From positions 1 through 32,095 of the forward strand of contig NZ_LUUG01000091.1 in assembly GCF_001644035.1 (NCBI RefSeq): a DNA stretch of 32,095 nt, in the 5' to 3' direction. Shown here piece after piece: positions 1 to 7,492 of the stretch; within the stretch, counting starts at the first letter, position 1; every line of letters starts with the position of its first letter. The notes under the pieces are model-generated. The model saw only the letters and a list, made by a program, of their open reading frames with translations. It did no database searches and was not told the origin of the DNA. Source of the stretch: Methylomonas methanica (GTDB taxonomy: Bacteria; Pseudomonadota; Gammaproteobacteria; Methylococcales; Methylomonadaceae). The position numbers and the translations under genes are program-made.

Positions 1-141
1 AAATGGCAACAGCCCCTATTATCCACCAAACCGTTGTTGTGGCTAGATCTGCTCCCGCTTCCCGAGTGCTGAATTGCTTGCAACCTAAAACTAATTTCTT
101 TAGAAAGGCAGCAGCGGCACTTCACGGTTTTTTATGTTCAG

Positions 142-180
142 GCAAACATTGTTTGCATAAACATTATGCGGCTATATAAT
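142..180 (+). promoter_or_regulatory. Promoter with tandem operator, copy 1
   Basis: A perfect 7+7 inverted repeat with one central base, GCAAACATTGTTTGC, lies at 142-156. A second partial copy of its core (AAACATT) starts 15 bp later at 159. A sigma-70-like promoter overlaps it: TTGCAT at 153-158, a 16-bp spacer, and a perfect TATAAT at 175-180. The same arrangement recurs before the ClC gene at 1414-1453. The overlap of operator and -35 suggests repression by an unidentified regulator. The first gene downstream is the small lipoprotein at 392, after a leader of about 205 nt. Confidence 0.5.
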
Positions 181-186
181 GCCCCG

Positions 187-279
187 GGCAAGTCTAAGGG
201 CGGCTCAACTGATGTGAAGATGCTTGATGTGGTTTCAAAAGTCGAAAATACGTTGAAATAACTGCCCCCTTAGCTTGCC
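187..279 (+). repeat. Long imperfect inverted repeat in a leader
   Basis: The arm at 187-203 (GGCAAG, CTAAGGG, GG) pairs with 265-279 (CCCCCTTAGCTTGCC), with single-base bulges at 193 and 201, enclosing about 60 nt. It starts just after the TATAAT box at 175-180, so it would form near the 5' end of any transcript made there. It could be an RNA leader structure or the remnant of a small mobile repeat. It lacks the conserved ends of an integron attC site. Confidence 0.35.
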
Positions 280-391
280 TCCAACACATGAGGTTGACGC
301 GAAATAGAAAGTCAGTACATGTCCTAATCAGGCTAATTGAACACCTTTCTTTTCCAATAGGAACTGTTTCAAAGCAACATAAAAATACGAA

Positions 392-526
392 ATGACGATG
401 TTTCCAAAAAATCATATCAGGCGTTTCATATATTGGGTGTGCCTGACCTCCTTCATGTTACTGACATCCTGCTGCGGACAACAGAACGCGGTTCCTATCG
501 ATAAATCGTCGTCGACGACGGCGTAA
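392..526 (+). CDS. Small lipoprotein, 44 aa, SSSTTA family
   Basis: This short ORF encodes a 44-residue peptide with a basic N-terminus (about residues 5-11), a hydrophobic stretch (12-26) and a lipobox, LLTSC, with Cys27. The predicted mature lipopeptide is only 18 residues. Its tail, GQQNAVPIDKSSSTTA, matches that of the 42-residue lipoprotein at 20366-20494 (AQHNPEPVDQSSSTTA). The two tails use different synonymous codons for the serines, threonines and alanine, which argues for selection on the protein rather than a recent DNA duplication. An alternative start is Met3 at 398. No clear Shine-Dalgarno is seen. Function is unknown; the size resembles entericidin or lysis lipoproteins, but I see no sequence match. 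Confidence 0.6.
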   Translation: MTMFPKNHIRRFIYWVCLTSFMLLTSCCGQQNAVPIDKSSSTTA

Positions 527-835
527 ATCGGCAAATCAGTTTCAACTTTTAGGAAATCCACTAGATCAGCAAGTTCCAATTAAGGACGATATTGTCAAAC
601 TACGGTAACGCCTTCGTTATTGAGCTCAAATCGCCCAATCTGCTTGACGAGCCGGACATTACGCTTATCCAGCAGTTCACCGACTTGAACCGTGTATTAA
701 GATAGGAAAGCGCGGATGGCATCGAATCGAAATCGTAGCAGGACTTGGTTTTGTGCCGTCCAAGACGCGGCGACTATTGCGGTTACTTTGCTAAAGCGAT
801 ATTCCCCTAAGCCCTCAACGTTTTTAAGAATCCAA
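527..835. other. Gene-poor stretch, possible gene remnant
   Basis: No intact gene is visible. A frame from about 607 to 705, after a TAA codon, reads as ordinary protein (NAFVIELKSPNLLDEPDITL and on to a TAG), with no start or homologous context. This looks like a leftover C-terminal piece of a decayed gene. The 5' part of the long frame opening at 716 has no signal peptide or ribosome site and is probably not translated. Confidence 0.3.
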
Positions 836-1192
836 ATGCGTTGTGTTGATATGTTTTGTCTTGCCGGCTTGGTGTGTCTACTAGGTTGCGGGCAAAACAA
901 TCCGGAGCTGGTGTCTCAATCCGGACCAGCAAAGCCATCTTCCAGCGCTCTAAAACAAGCAGCTAAAAACTGTGGCATATCGCTTTCGTATACGAGAACT
1001 CGGGAAAATTCAATCAGAAGTATTCGTGGTCGCGACATTTATTCAGACCCGAAGAAACTGGCATGCCTAGTCCGGTCTAATCGTAAAGCCGCACGCCTTG
1101 CCGCAGCACCGGAATCCAAAGTGGAAAAGTCTGTCCGATCTTCAACTGGCCCCGCAAATTCGGAGAAAAAAGAATTCAATGGTCGCCACTGA
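836..1192 (+). CDS. Putative lipoprotein, distant SSSTTA relative
   Basis: From Met at 836 the frame encodes 118 residues with a short hydrophobic segment (about 6-16) and a lipobox LLGC with Cys18. The sequence after the cysteine, GQNNPELVSQSG and then PSSSA, aligns with the short lipoproteins at 20366 and 392. Unlike those, the frame continues for about 80 more residues of basic, low-complexity sequence that I do not recognise. Either it is an elongated relative, or the original stop was lost and the tail is read-through of decayed DNA. A second start, Met6 at 851, is equally possible. The open frame extends upstream to 716, but only the part from 836 resembles a secreted protein. Confidence 0.4.
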   Translation: MRCVDMFCLAGLVCLLGCGQNNPELVSQSGPAKPSSSALKQAAKNCGISLSYTRTRENSIRSIRGRDIYSDPKKLACLVRSNRKAARLAAAPESKVEKSVRSSTGPANSEKKEFNGRH

Positions 1193-1305
1193 TACTATCG
1201 ATTGGCGCCGCTACCCTTATCGCCCTCTCATTGAGACTTGGTTTGCGAGTCTCAAATAATTCAGAGGCATTGCTACCCGATATGACAGTTGATACGCAAT
1301 TTTGA
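1090..1305 (+). pseudogene. Possible remnant of a membrane protein
   Basis: A second frame overlaps the end of the lipoprotein frame. After a TAA near 1085 it reads through CPIFNWPRKFGEKRIQW and then a hydrophobic segment (SPLILSIGAATLIALSL), ending at TGA 1303-1305. It has no start codon or ribosome site of its own. It looks like the C-terminal part of a decayed single-pass membrane protein. No family is recognised. Confidence 0.2.
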
Positions 1306-1413
1306 AAGTGGTGGTTGGCCTCAACATTCAACGTCCTAAACGTCGGCAGAGGTATGCGCCGGCTGTCCGTTTTAGGATAAGTGCCCATCCCCCGCCAATA
1401 TTATTGTGTAGCG
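1306..1413. other. Non-coding stretch before the ClC promoter
   Basis: No supported gene is seen here. The ORF that crosses 1302-1538 has no lipobox, convincing transmembrane segment or ribosome site and overlaps the promoter at 1414-1453, so I do not call it. Together with 1454-1566 this forms the approach and leader of the ClC gene. Confidence 0.3.
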
Positions 1414-1453
1414 GCAAACATTGTTTACACAAACATTGTTTTGTCTTTAGAAT
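1414..1453 (+). promoter_or_regulatory. Promoter with tandem operator, copy 2
   Basis: GCAAACATTGTTTAC (1414-1428) is followed 15 bp later by a second AAACATTGTTT (1431-1441). The promoter elements are TTTACA at 1424-1429, an 18-bp spacer and TAGAAT at 1448-1453. Operator core to end of -10 is 38 bp here and 37 bp in the copy at 142-180, so the whole module is conserved, not just the repeat. It probably drives the ClC gene and perhaps the CPA2 antiporter behind it, with a leader of about 105 nt. Confidence 0.5.
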
Positions 1454-1566
1454 GCTGACATCCATACGATTTTTGATGGCTGGATATTGTGTTCAGCTAC
1501 TAACGTTGTCGCGATTGCCTTTTACTTATCCGACATGATAGCTACGGTATTGCCACTCGGGACAAC

Positions 1567-2895
1567 TTGTTGAAAATTGATCAATCAGAAACCAAACTCT
1601 ATCCCTCGGCAGACAAGGTGCGGCGGAATAGCCGTTTGTTACCACAGGCCGTTTTACTTGGACTGTTGACAGGTAGCATTTCGGTACTCTTTCACCTTGC
1701 TATGGATAGTGCCGAAGCATTTAGAAATAACTTTTTAGCCTTCGCACTTCAGAACACGGAAAGTGGCCCCTGGTTGATCATGGGCCTAGTCTTAATCAGT
1801 TTAGTTCTCGCTGTCGGTGTTATCAGATGGCTTGCGCCAGAGGCTAGCGGAAGCGGTATCCCGCATATTAAAGCCATTCTCATAGGACGACGCCGTTGTC
1901 GCTGGTTGCGGGTGTTGATTGCCAAGTTTTTTAGTATGCTCATCGGGGATGTCGCAGGTCTGGTAGTCGGGCGGGCGGGGCCCTGTGTGCATATGGGAAG
2001 CGCCATCGGCCAAGGTCTTGCAAATCTTTGGCCGAATAAAAAAAATACCGATCATTTAATTTTGGTCGCAGCCGGTGGCGGAGCTGGACTCACGGCTGCA
2101 TTCAACGCGCCGCTTTCTGGATTGACCTTTGTGCTTGAAGAGCTTGAGAGGCGGTGTTCTACGCTTGAGTTTTTTACCGCTGCCATCGCTTGCCTCACGG
2201 CTGACATGGTTTGTAGAGCGGTGTTAGGGCAACAACCGGCTTTTCATTTCGAGAATTTTACGACTCCTCCACTTAACCTTCTGATCGCATTCTTGCCATT
2301 GGGCATACTTTCCGCCCTATTGGGTAGTTTATTCACTCGTTCCTTATTATGGGGACAGCGATTGATTACCTTGCACCTTTGGCCCAAATGGTTTTGGTGG
2401 ATAACACTGACGATATCGTTAACCGTTACGGCTTGGAAAACCCCCGAATTGTTAGGCGGCGGACATAACTTCGTGAACGAGATACTGGAAGGTCGGCAAC
2501 TACCGTTGGAAACGATTGCGTTGTTTTTTATCGGCCGATTTGTGTTAACGATTGCCTGTTCCTGTTCAGGCGCAGCGGGCGGGATTTTTATGCCAGTTCT
2601 GGTATTGGGCGCACTGCTGGGTTGGGCGGTCGGTGTAGCCATACAACTACTGTTCCCAGAATTAAATGTGGACTCAAAGTTATTTGCCGTGGTTGGCATG
2701 GCTGCTTATTTTAGCGGGGTGGTGCAAGCACCTCTAACTGCTATTGTGTTGATCATTGAAATGACCAGCAACTACACATTGATTTTGCCGCTATTCATCG
2801 CCTGTTTTACAGCATTACTAATAGCGAATTGGTTGGGAAACCCACCAGTTTATGAAGCGTTACTGGAAAATGATTTGCGAAAAGATCGAATTTAG
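1567..2895 (+). CDS. ClC-family chloride channel/transporter lacking gating Glu
   Basis: A 442-residue ClC membrane protein without C-terminal CBS domains. The family signatures appear in order: GSGIPH at residues 95-100, GRAGPCVHMG at 135-144, a helix with FVLEE (Glu191, Glu192, matching the inner proton glutamate), and GGIFMPVLVLGALLG near 340. In most ClC exchangers the second signature is GREGP, and that Glu is the external gate. Here it is Ala137 (codon GCG at 1975-1977). In characterised ClC exchangers, changing this Glu to Ala uncouples chloride from proton movement, so a passive conductance is inferred. No ATG fits: start is TTG 1567 or TTG 1570, after GGGA at 1559-1562. The next gene, a CPA2 antiporter, follows by 66 bp on the same strand. 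Confidence 0.9.
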   Translation: MLKIDQSETKLYPSADKVRRNSRLLPQAVLLGLLTGSISVLFHLAMDSAEAFRNNFLAFALQNTESGPWLIMGLVLISLVLAVGVIRWLAPEASGSGIPHIKAILIGRRRCRWLRVLIAKFFSMLIGDVAGLVVGRAGPCVHMGSAIGQGLANLWPNKKNTDHLILVAAGGGAGLTAAFNAPLSGLTFVLEELERRCSTLEFFTAAIACLTADMVCRAVLGQQPAFHFENFTTPPLNLLIAFLPLGILSALLGSLFTRSLLWGQRLITLHLWPKWFWWITLTISLTVTAWKTPELLGGGHNFVNEILEGRQLPLETIALFFIGRFVLTIACSCSGAAGGIFMPVLVLGALLGWAVGVAIQLLFPELNVDSKLFAVVGMAAYFSGVVQAPLTAIVLIIEMTSNYTLILPLFIACFTALLIANWLGNPPVYEALLENDLRKDRI

Positions 2896-2913
2896 TGAAT
2901 GGTTCATTAAATT
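2889..2913 (+). other. Hairpin over the ClC stop codon
   Basis: AATTTAGTGAA pairs with TTCATTAAATT around a TGG loop (11 bp with one G-U pair). It includes the TAG stop at 2893-2895. There is no T-tract, so it is not a standard terminator. It may act as a processing or stability element between the ClC and antiporter genes. Confidence 0.25.
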
Positions 2914-2961
2914 GGCCTGACATTCCAGTCTTGTTAACCCGCAAAAATCCAGGAGACCGCC

Positions 2962-4125
2962 ATGGAATCTTACCGTATAGCAGTATTTGTCATAGCCCTG
3001 GTGGCGGCTTTCGCTCCCTTACTGGTCAAAATACCGACGCGCTTTCGAATGCCGGTGGTGGTCGCTGAAATGCTGTTGGGGATGATTGTCGGTCCTCATA
3101 TATTCAACTGGGTATCTCCTGATGGGTTAGTGGGTATGCTTGGCGAGTTAGGTCTTACATTTTTGCTTTTTATGGTGGGCCTGGAAATCAATCTCGAGGA
3201 AATTCAAGGCAAACCCTTGACCATTGCCGTCGGCGGATGGCTGCTGTCTTTTACAGTGGCCATGGCTTGTATGTATGTCGTACATGCCATTGGCCTGATT
3301 CAGGCGCCGCCGCTGTTGGCCGCCGCTGCCTTGTCGACCACCGCACTCGGCATATTGGCGCCCATACTTCGGGATGAAGGGATTTCGACTACGGATTTCG
3401 GCAAGTTGCTGCTGTCGGCGGCGGCGATGGGCGAGTTCGGCCCATTAATTGTCGTCTCCCTATTGGTCATCCCAACTCATAGTACATTCTTGCATACCGT
3501 TTTCATCGTAGCCTTTGTAGGGATTACTTTTGTGATTGCGGATATTGCAGTCAATGCCCGCTCTTCTTCGTTAATAAAGCTCCTTGCCCAAACCATGCAA
3601 AGCACCGGTCAATTGCCGGTGAGACTCTGTATTGCCCTTCAAGCCCTGTTGGTGGTTTTAGCAGGCGAGTTTGGATTGAATGTGGTGGTTGGTGCATTCG
3701 CAGCTGGCATGGTCGTGGGTCTTGCCAGTAAAGGTGACGGTGGCGTGATTCTCCGGCAGAAACTGGATGCGATTGGTTATGGATTCTTAATTCCCATTTT
3801 CTTCATAGTTGCCGGCATGAAATTTGACATCAATGCACTGTGGGCAAACCCGCTGGTGCCGGTCCAGGTGACCAGCTTGTTAGGGCTGTTAATCGTGGTT
3901 CGGGGTGCGCCGATAGTGCTTTACAACCAAACGTTAGCACCAAAAGACAGGTTGCCGTTTGCGCTGTATTCCGCCACGGGTCTACCCTTGATCGTCATCA
4001 TTACCGAAATTGGTGTTTCGTCCGGCCTCATGGCCCCGGATCGCGCGGCGGTTCTAGTCAGTGCCGGCATGATTTCTGTTTTGCTGTTTCCTCTCCTTGC
4101 CGTAAGAATGAGAGGAAATTCGTAA
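2962..4125 (+). CDS. CPA2 (Kef-type) cation/proton antiporter
   Basis: A 387-residue protein made almost wholly of membrane helices, matching the Na+/H+ exchanger domain of the CPA2 family. The N-terminal signature is clear: PTRFRMPVVVAEMLLGMIVG near residues 26-45, then GLTFLLFMVGLEINL near 65-80. There is no TrkA-N nucleotide-binding domain after the membrane part, so this is a short form without the ligand-gating domain of KefB/KefC. It probably exchanges K+ or Na+ for protons across the inner membrane. The ATG has a good ribosome site (AGGAG, 7 nt before). It lies downstream of the ClC gene and may share its promoter, pairing anion and cation movement. Confidence 0.88.
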   Translation: MESYRIAVFVIALVAAFAPLLVKIPTRFRMPVVVAEMLLGMIVGPHIFNWVSPDGLVGMLGELGLTFLLFMVGLEINLEEIQGKPLTIAVGGWLLSFTVAMACMYVVHAIGLIQAPPLLAAAALSTTALGILAPILRDEGISTTDFGKLLLSAAAMGEFGPLIVVSLLVIPTHSTFLHTVFIVAFVGITFVIADIAVNARSSSLIKLLAQTMQSTGQLPVRLCIALQALLVVLAGEFGLNVVVGAFAAGMVVGLASKGDGGVILRQKLDAIGYGFLIPIFFIVAGMKFDINALWANPLVPVQVTSLLGLLIVVRGAPIVLYNQTLAPKDRLPFALYSATGLPLIVIITEIGVSSGLMAPDRAAVLVSAGMISVLLFPLLAVRMRGNS

Positions 4126-4143
4126 AGGCGAGTGAAAAAGCAA

Positions 4144-4171
4144 CGCTAACGGCAATTAGCGGTGGATTTTT
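4144..4171 (+). terminator. Weak terminator after the antiporter
   Basis: CGCTAA (4144-4149) and TTAGCG (4156-4161) form a short stem with a 6-nt loop. A T5 run follows at 4167-4171, after five more bases. The stem is short and the T-run displaced, so termination would be inefficient. It sits between the antiporter stop and the convergent GH5 gene. Confidence 0.3.
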
Positions 4172-4361
4172 ATCGCCCCAAAGGTTTTTATTTGTAATTT
4201 ATCTCAGCACCCGAAGATGCATGGCAAGCCGGTGGCGATATAAGCCTGTTTAGAAGATAAGGCGAGCAGAAGTGTCGAGTCATTAGCCAGTGTATGAATT
4301 CCAAAAACTGCGCCGTTTGCGGGTCCGAGCAGCTTCAAGCGCAAGCCCATATTATGGATAC

Positions 4362-5684
4362 TCAATTAGCTAAACCAACAATTTTAGGTTCCGCCGGTGT
4401 TTCCAATCTAGCACTAGAGGCTTTAGTAGGCCGCTTCAGGTTTCGGCCTGAGGTTGCTTTTTGCATGGCGTTGATGACGGTGGGGTTGGGTGAAAAATAT
4501 TCCGCCGTGTTCCACTGACTCCATTTGTGTTTGATCGTGTTTAAATCATCCGCAGTAATATCGGCAACATTGCTGTTTTGCCCTGCTGCGTTATACATAC
4601 CCCAGTTATTGCGGCCCACCACTTTATAAGACCAAGTGGTCCAATGACTGCCGGTTTCTGTAAATTGCTGAAGCCCGTAATTCCAGGATTCGGCATTTTC
4701 AAACAATGTGAACTCCCCTATAAAATGCGGGACGTTATATTTTGTGCCCCATTCCAGAGCATCTTGTACCCACCCATCCACGGAGTTTTTCATCACGGTG
4801 AAATCGTTATTGTTTTGCCATTGGTAATAATGCAAGGAATAGACAACGTTCTCCCAGTTTTTCTCTTGGGGATTGGGAAGTGTGTTCCACCACCAGATAG
4901 CTTCCATAATGATGATATGGTCGGGATCAATCGTGCGGATTGCGTGATACAGACGGTCGTAAAGATTAACCACCTGGGCTCCCATCCTGCCGGGAAATGT
5001 CTCGGAGGGTTCGTTCAACAGGTCATAACCGGCCACGGCGGCATTGTCCTTAAAGCGTGTGGCAAGGGTTTCCCAAAGCTCTACCAGTTGATTCTGATAT
5101 AGCGGCGTAGAGTACAGTAGAGCCCCGTTTTGTCGGCCCGAATGATGTGCTCCGTTTTGTGACCCAGGCGCGCCGTGCAGGTCAAGGATGGTGTAGAGCC
5201 CATATTCCAGGGCTTTGTTTACGGTCCACTCGATTCTGGATAAATCAATGGCGCCAGTATCGTCCAGTCTCCAGTGGCCCTCGTCATCCATATGGTTGAA
5301 TGCATATATCGGCAAACGGATACAATTTAGACCGGCTTCGGCGATGTTCTTGAAATCGTTTTCCGTGATCCAGGAATCCCAGTACGTGTTGTAAAGATCC
5401 CAGACAACCTCTTTGCCAAATCGATTGCTAAGAATATTTCGTGCATCCCACTCGTTTGATGCCCCCGCCAACGGCGACATCCAGGGTTCGTGGCCCCGCC
5501 AGCCTCCTAAATTAGTGCCGTAAAGATGAACTTCCTTACCCGCGCCGTAATTATCCCTGATCTCCATTCCGCTCACTTTAAGGAAATCCGACGCGAAACA
5601 AGCTAAAGGGGACGATATCATCAGCGTCCAGGATAAGGCGGCTGTTCTAGCTAGGATTAAGGGAAAAGCAGCTTTCGGTTTCAT
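4362..5684 (-). CDS. Secreted GH5 glycoside hydrolase, exo-1,3-glucanase-like
   Basis: About 440 residues with an N-terminal signal peptide (hydrophobic stretch, cleavage probably after CFA). The GH5 barrel follows, with NLGGWRGHEPW near the N-terminus of the mature protein, as in exo-beta-1,3-glucanases, then CIRLPIY and DLHGAPGSQNG. Counted from the TTG at 5693, the acid/base is Glu228 in LLNEP and the nucleophile is Glu327 in FIGEF, so both catalytic residues are present. Substrate is inferred as a beta-glucan. ATG 5684 is preferred over TTG 5693; neither has a good Shine-Dalgarno. It stands alone with no other carbohydrate genes beside it. The last 20-odd residues are polar and look like a non-conserved tail. 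Confidence 0.85.
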   Translation of the reverse strand: MKPKAAFPLILARTAALSWTLMISSPLACFASDFLKVSGMEIRDNYGAGKEVHLYGTNLGGWRGHEPWMSPLAGASNEWDARNILSNRFGKEVVWDLYNTYWDSWITENDFKNIAEAGLNCIRLPIYAFNHMDDEGHWRLDDTGAIDLSRIEWTVNKALEYGLYTILDLHGAPGSQNGAHHSGRQNGALLYSTPLYQNQLVELWETLATRFKDNAAVAGYDLLNEPSETFPGRMGAQVVNLYDRLYHAIRTIDPDHIIIMEAIWWWNTLPNPQEKNWENVVYSLHYYQWQNNNDFTVMKNSVDGWVQDALEWGTKYNVPHFIGEFTLFENAESWNYGLQQFTETGSHWTTWSYKVVGRNNWGMYNAAGQNSNVADITADDLNTIKHKWSQWNTAEYFSPNPTVINAMQKATSGRNLKRPTKASSARLETPAEPKIVGLAN

Positions 5685-6043
5685 AGCTATCAATATAACG
5701 CAGTTGGTCAGGGCTTTTGGGTTTTATTAACCCGGTCCTCAAATTCTCTGAAGTCGTCATTTCCGTAAAATTCTCAATCCAGCGCGGCAACTTGACTGTC
5801 GTATGCGCAGGATTGACGATATTCAAGTCCAGGGTTTATAGCATCAAACAAGCTTCCGTTGCTCCTCGATCCTTAGGTAAGGGGCGATATGGTCAACGCC
5901 AATAGCCACCGCGTTAAAATAGCTGTTGTATCTTTTTTAAAGAAAACAAACTTTGAGACAAGAGATAACGATGTTGGCACTAGCTACACTCCACCGAAAA
6001 CGCTCGCCACCAGCATAACTAGCTTATTGGAAACCTGGACAAG

Positions 6044-6073
6044 TTGATTTCGCGCATGATTGGACAATATAAT
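6044..6073 (+). promoter_or_regulatory. Orphan sigma-70-like promoter
   Basis: TTGATT at 6044-6049, an 18-bp spacer and a perfect TATAAT at 6068-6073. No plus-strand gene follows. Transcription would run into the REP-like element and then antisense to the broken Kef gene. It may be chance in AT-rich DNA or the start of a small RNA. Confidence 0.25.
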
Positions 6074-6096
6074 TACAAACAAAATCAATAATATAC

Positions 6097-6125
6097 CGTT
6101 CATCCTAAGTCTGTCGAAGGACTTG
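6097..6125 (+). repeat. REP-like element, copy 1
   Basis: CCGTTCATCCTAAGTCTGTC and the following bases resemble the widespread proteobacterial REP motif with the core CTTGTCGAAGG. The 13-mer TGTCGAAGGACTT at 6112-6124 recurs exactly at 7467-7479, on the other side of the broken Kef gene. Confidence 0.4.
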
Positions 6126-6136
6126 ACCAGAACGTC

Positions 6137-7346
6137 CTAGACCAATCGCCGCCTACGGTAATAGCTTTTCAGCAAAATGGGTGACAGTAGCGTGGTCATG
6201 GCGATCACGATAATCAGCGCCGCGTAGATATCGTTATTCAAAATTCCGGAGGTGCGGCCCAATTCAGCGAAGATCAAACCCACTTCGCCGCGCGGAATCA
6301 TGGCAATGCCTATAGCCAATCGCTCCGTCCACGGTCCGCGCAACAATAAAGCTCCCAGCATCTTGCCGACGATGGCGGCAGCGAACAGGCTGACCGAAAA
6401 CCACCAAATGAATGGTGAGGTCCAATCGATTTCACGCAGATTCAGCGACAGCCCGACCATCACGAAAAATATCGGCACGAATAATTGAATGATTGGCCGC
6501 ATCTGGGCTTCGATGCGGCCGGTAAAATCCGGGTCTTCGTGCAAAGCCATTCCAAACGGCAGAAAAAAAACGTCGCGAAAGCGCCAGGCCTGCGGCAAAG
6601 CCACCCAGTAATTCCGGAGCTCCCATTTCGAGAGCCAGCCAGGCAAAGAACAATACCAGGGAGACAATCAGCGTAGGAATCAGGCCGTCGGTTTGGCTGA
6701 TCTTGGCAAATTGCCGAATCAGCAAGGAAATGGCTTTAGCAAACAGCGGTGCCAAAACAAAGAACATGGCGATCAAACCGATGACTTGTAGGGCATTGGC
6801 GGTGTTGATTTCTCCAACCAGCGAAAAAATCGTAAAGTACGGCCAGCAATACTACGCCGAGGATGTCGTCTATCACGGCAGCGCCCAACACCACTTGGGC
6901 TTCGTGGCTGTGTTGCCGTTTTAAATCGGTGAGCACGCGGATAGTAATACCGATACTGGTGGCGGTCAGCGTGCCGCCGATGAATAGCGACTCCAGCAAA
7001 CTGCGTTCGAACAACCAATGACTGAGACTGAAACCGAACACGAACGGCCAAAGAAAACCGCTGACTGCGATAAACAAGGCTTGCCAACCGGATTTTGCCA
7101 GCTGGCGGATGTCGGTATTCAAACCAACTTCGAACAACAGCAAAATAATGCCGATCTCGGCTAATAGTTTAATGACCTGACTAGGCTCCATCCAGCCTAA
7201 CAAACTGGGGCCAAGCAGAACACCGGCCTACAACTCACCTACTACCGGAGGAATTTCAGGCGCGCGAACAGTTCGCCAAACAGCCTAGCGGTCAGCAAAA
7301 TGACCATCAAATGCAAGAAAAACTGATGAACAGCTTGTGCTTCCAT
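6137..7346 (-). pseudogene. Broken CPA2 (Kef-type) antiporter gene
   Basis: Read on the minus strand, pieces in three frames together give a Kef-type membrane domain: start MEAQAVHQFFLHLMV at 7346, then IPPVVGEL and AGVLLGPSLLGW, LLLFEVGLN, the middle helices, and FVPIFFVMVGLSLNL and PRGEVGLIFAELG to the stop at 6137. Breaks are a lost A in the A-run at 7254-7256, a TAG between GEL and AGVLL near 7230, one extra base in the A6 run at 6824-6829 and one in the A8 run at 6563-6570. Restoring these yields a continuous protein of about 400 residues. Three of four lesions are homopolymer indels, so sequence error is a possible contributor, but the nonsense codon argues for true decay. REP-like repeats flank it. 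Confidence 0.85.
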
Positions 7347-7374
7347 CAGCCTAACGTCAGTTGAGGAAACTTTG

Positions 7375-7479
7375 AACGAGTTCATTACGAACATCGTTAG
7401 ACAAGCTCACCAACAGCGAAATCAACAACACATCGTTCGTCTTTATGTCCTTGTCGGTAATATGCTTGTCGAAGGACTT
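7375..7479. repeat. REP-like cluster, copy 2
   Basis: GACAAGCTCACC at 7400-7411 and CTTGTCGAAGGACTTAATCA around 7466-7485 are opposite-strand halves of a REP-like pair, with degenerate GTTCATTACGAAC and TCGTTCGTC around them. The 13-mer at 7467-7479 is identical to 6112-6124. The cluster lies between the broken Kef gene and the acyltransferase gene and its end reaches close to the acyltransferase stop. Confidence 0.4.
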
Positions 7480-7492
7480 AATCACAGCCTCC

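Larger units (their letters stand above)
5685..6136. other. Intergenic region, no gene seen
   Basis: A 450-bp stretch between the GH5 start and the end of the broken Kef gene. Short frames here lack ribosome sites and protein character. It contains a small GGGTT/AACCC hairpin near 5718-5734 in the GH5 upstream region, a good-looking orphan promoter at 6044-6073 and a REP-like element at 6097-6125. Confidence 0.5.

Noticed and set aside
187-279. Possible integron attC site
   Set aside because: The conserved GTTRRRY and RYYYAAC ends are absent and there is no integrase or cassette array.
1451-1538. Third lipoprotein candidate before the ClC gene
   Set aside because: The sequence MAGYC is only superficially a lipobox. 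The tail shares nothing with the SSSTTA family and there is no ribosome site.
3840-4253. 137-aa frame in the antiporter region
   Set aside because: An out-of-frame shadow of the intact CPA2 gene.
4294-4518. 74-aa frame with a Cys-x2-Cys start
   Set aside because: Most of it is antisense to the GH5 C-terminus; there is no ribosome site and only one cysteine pair.
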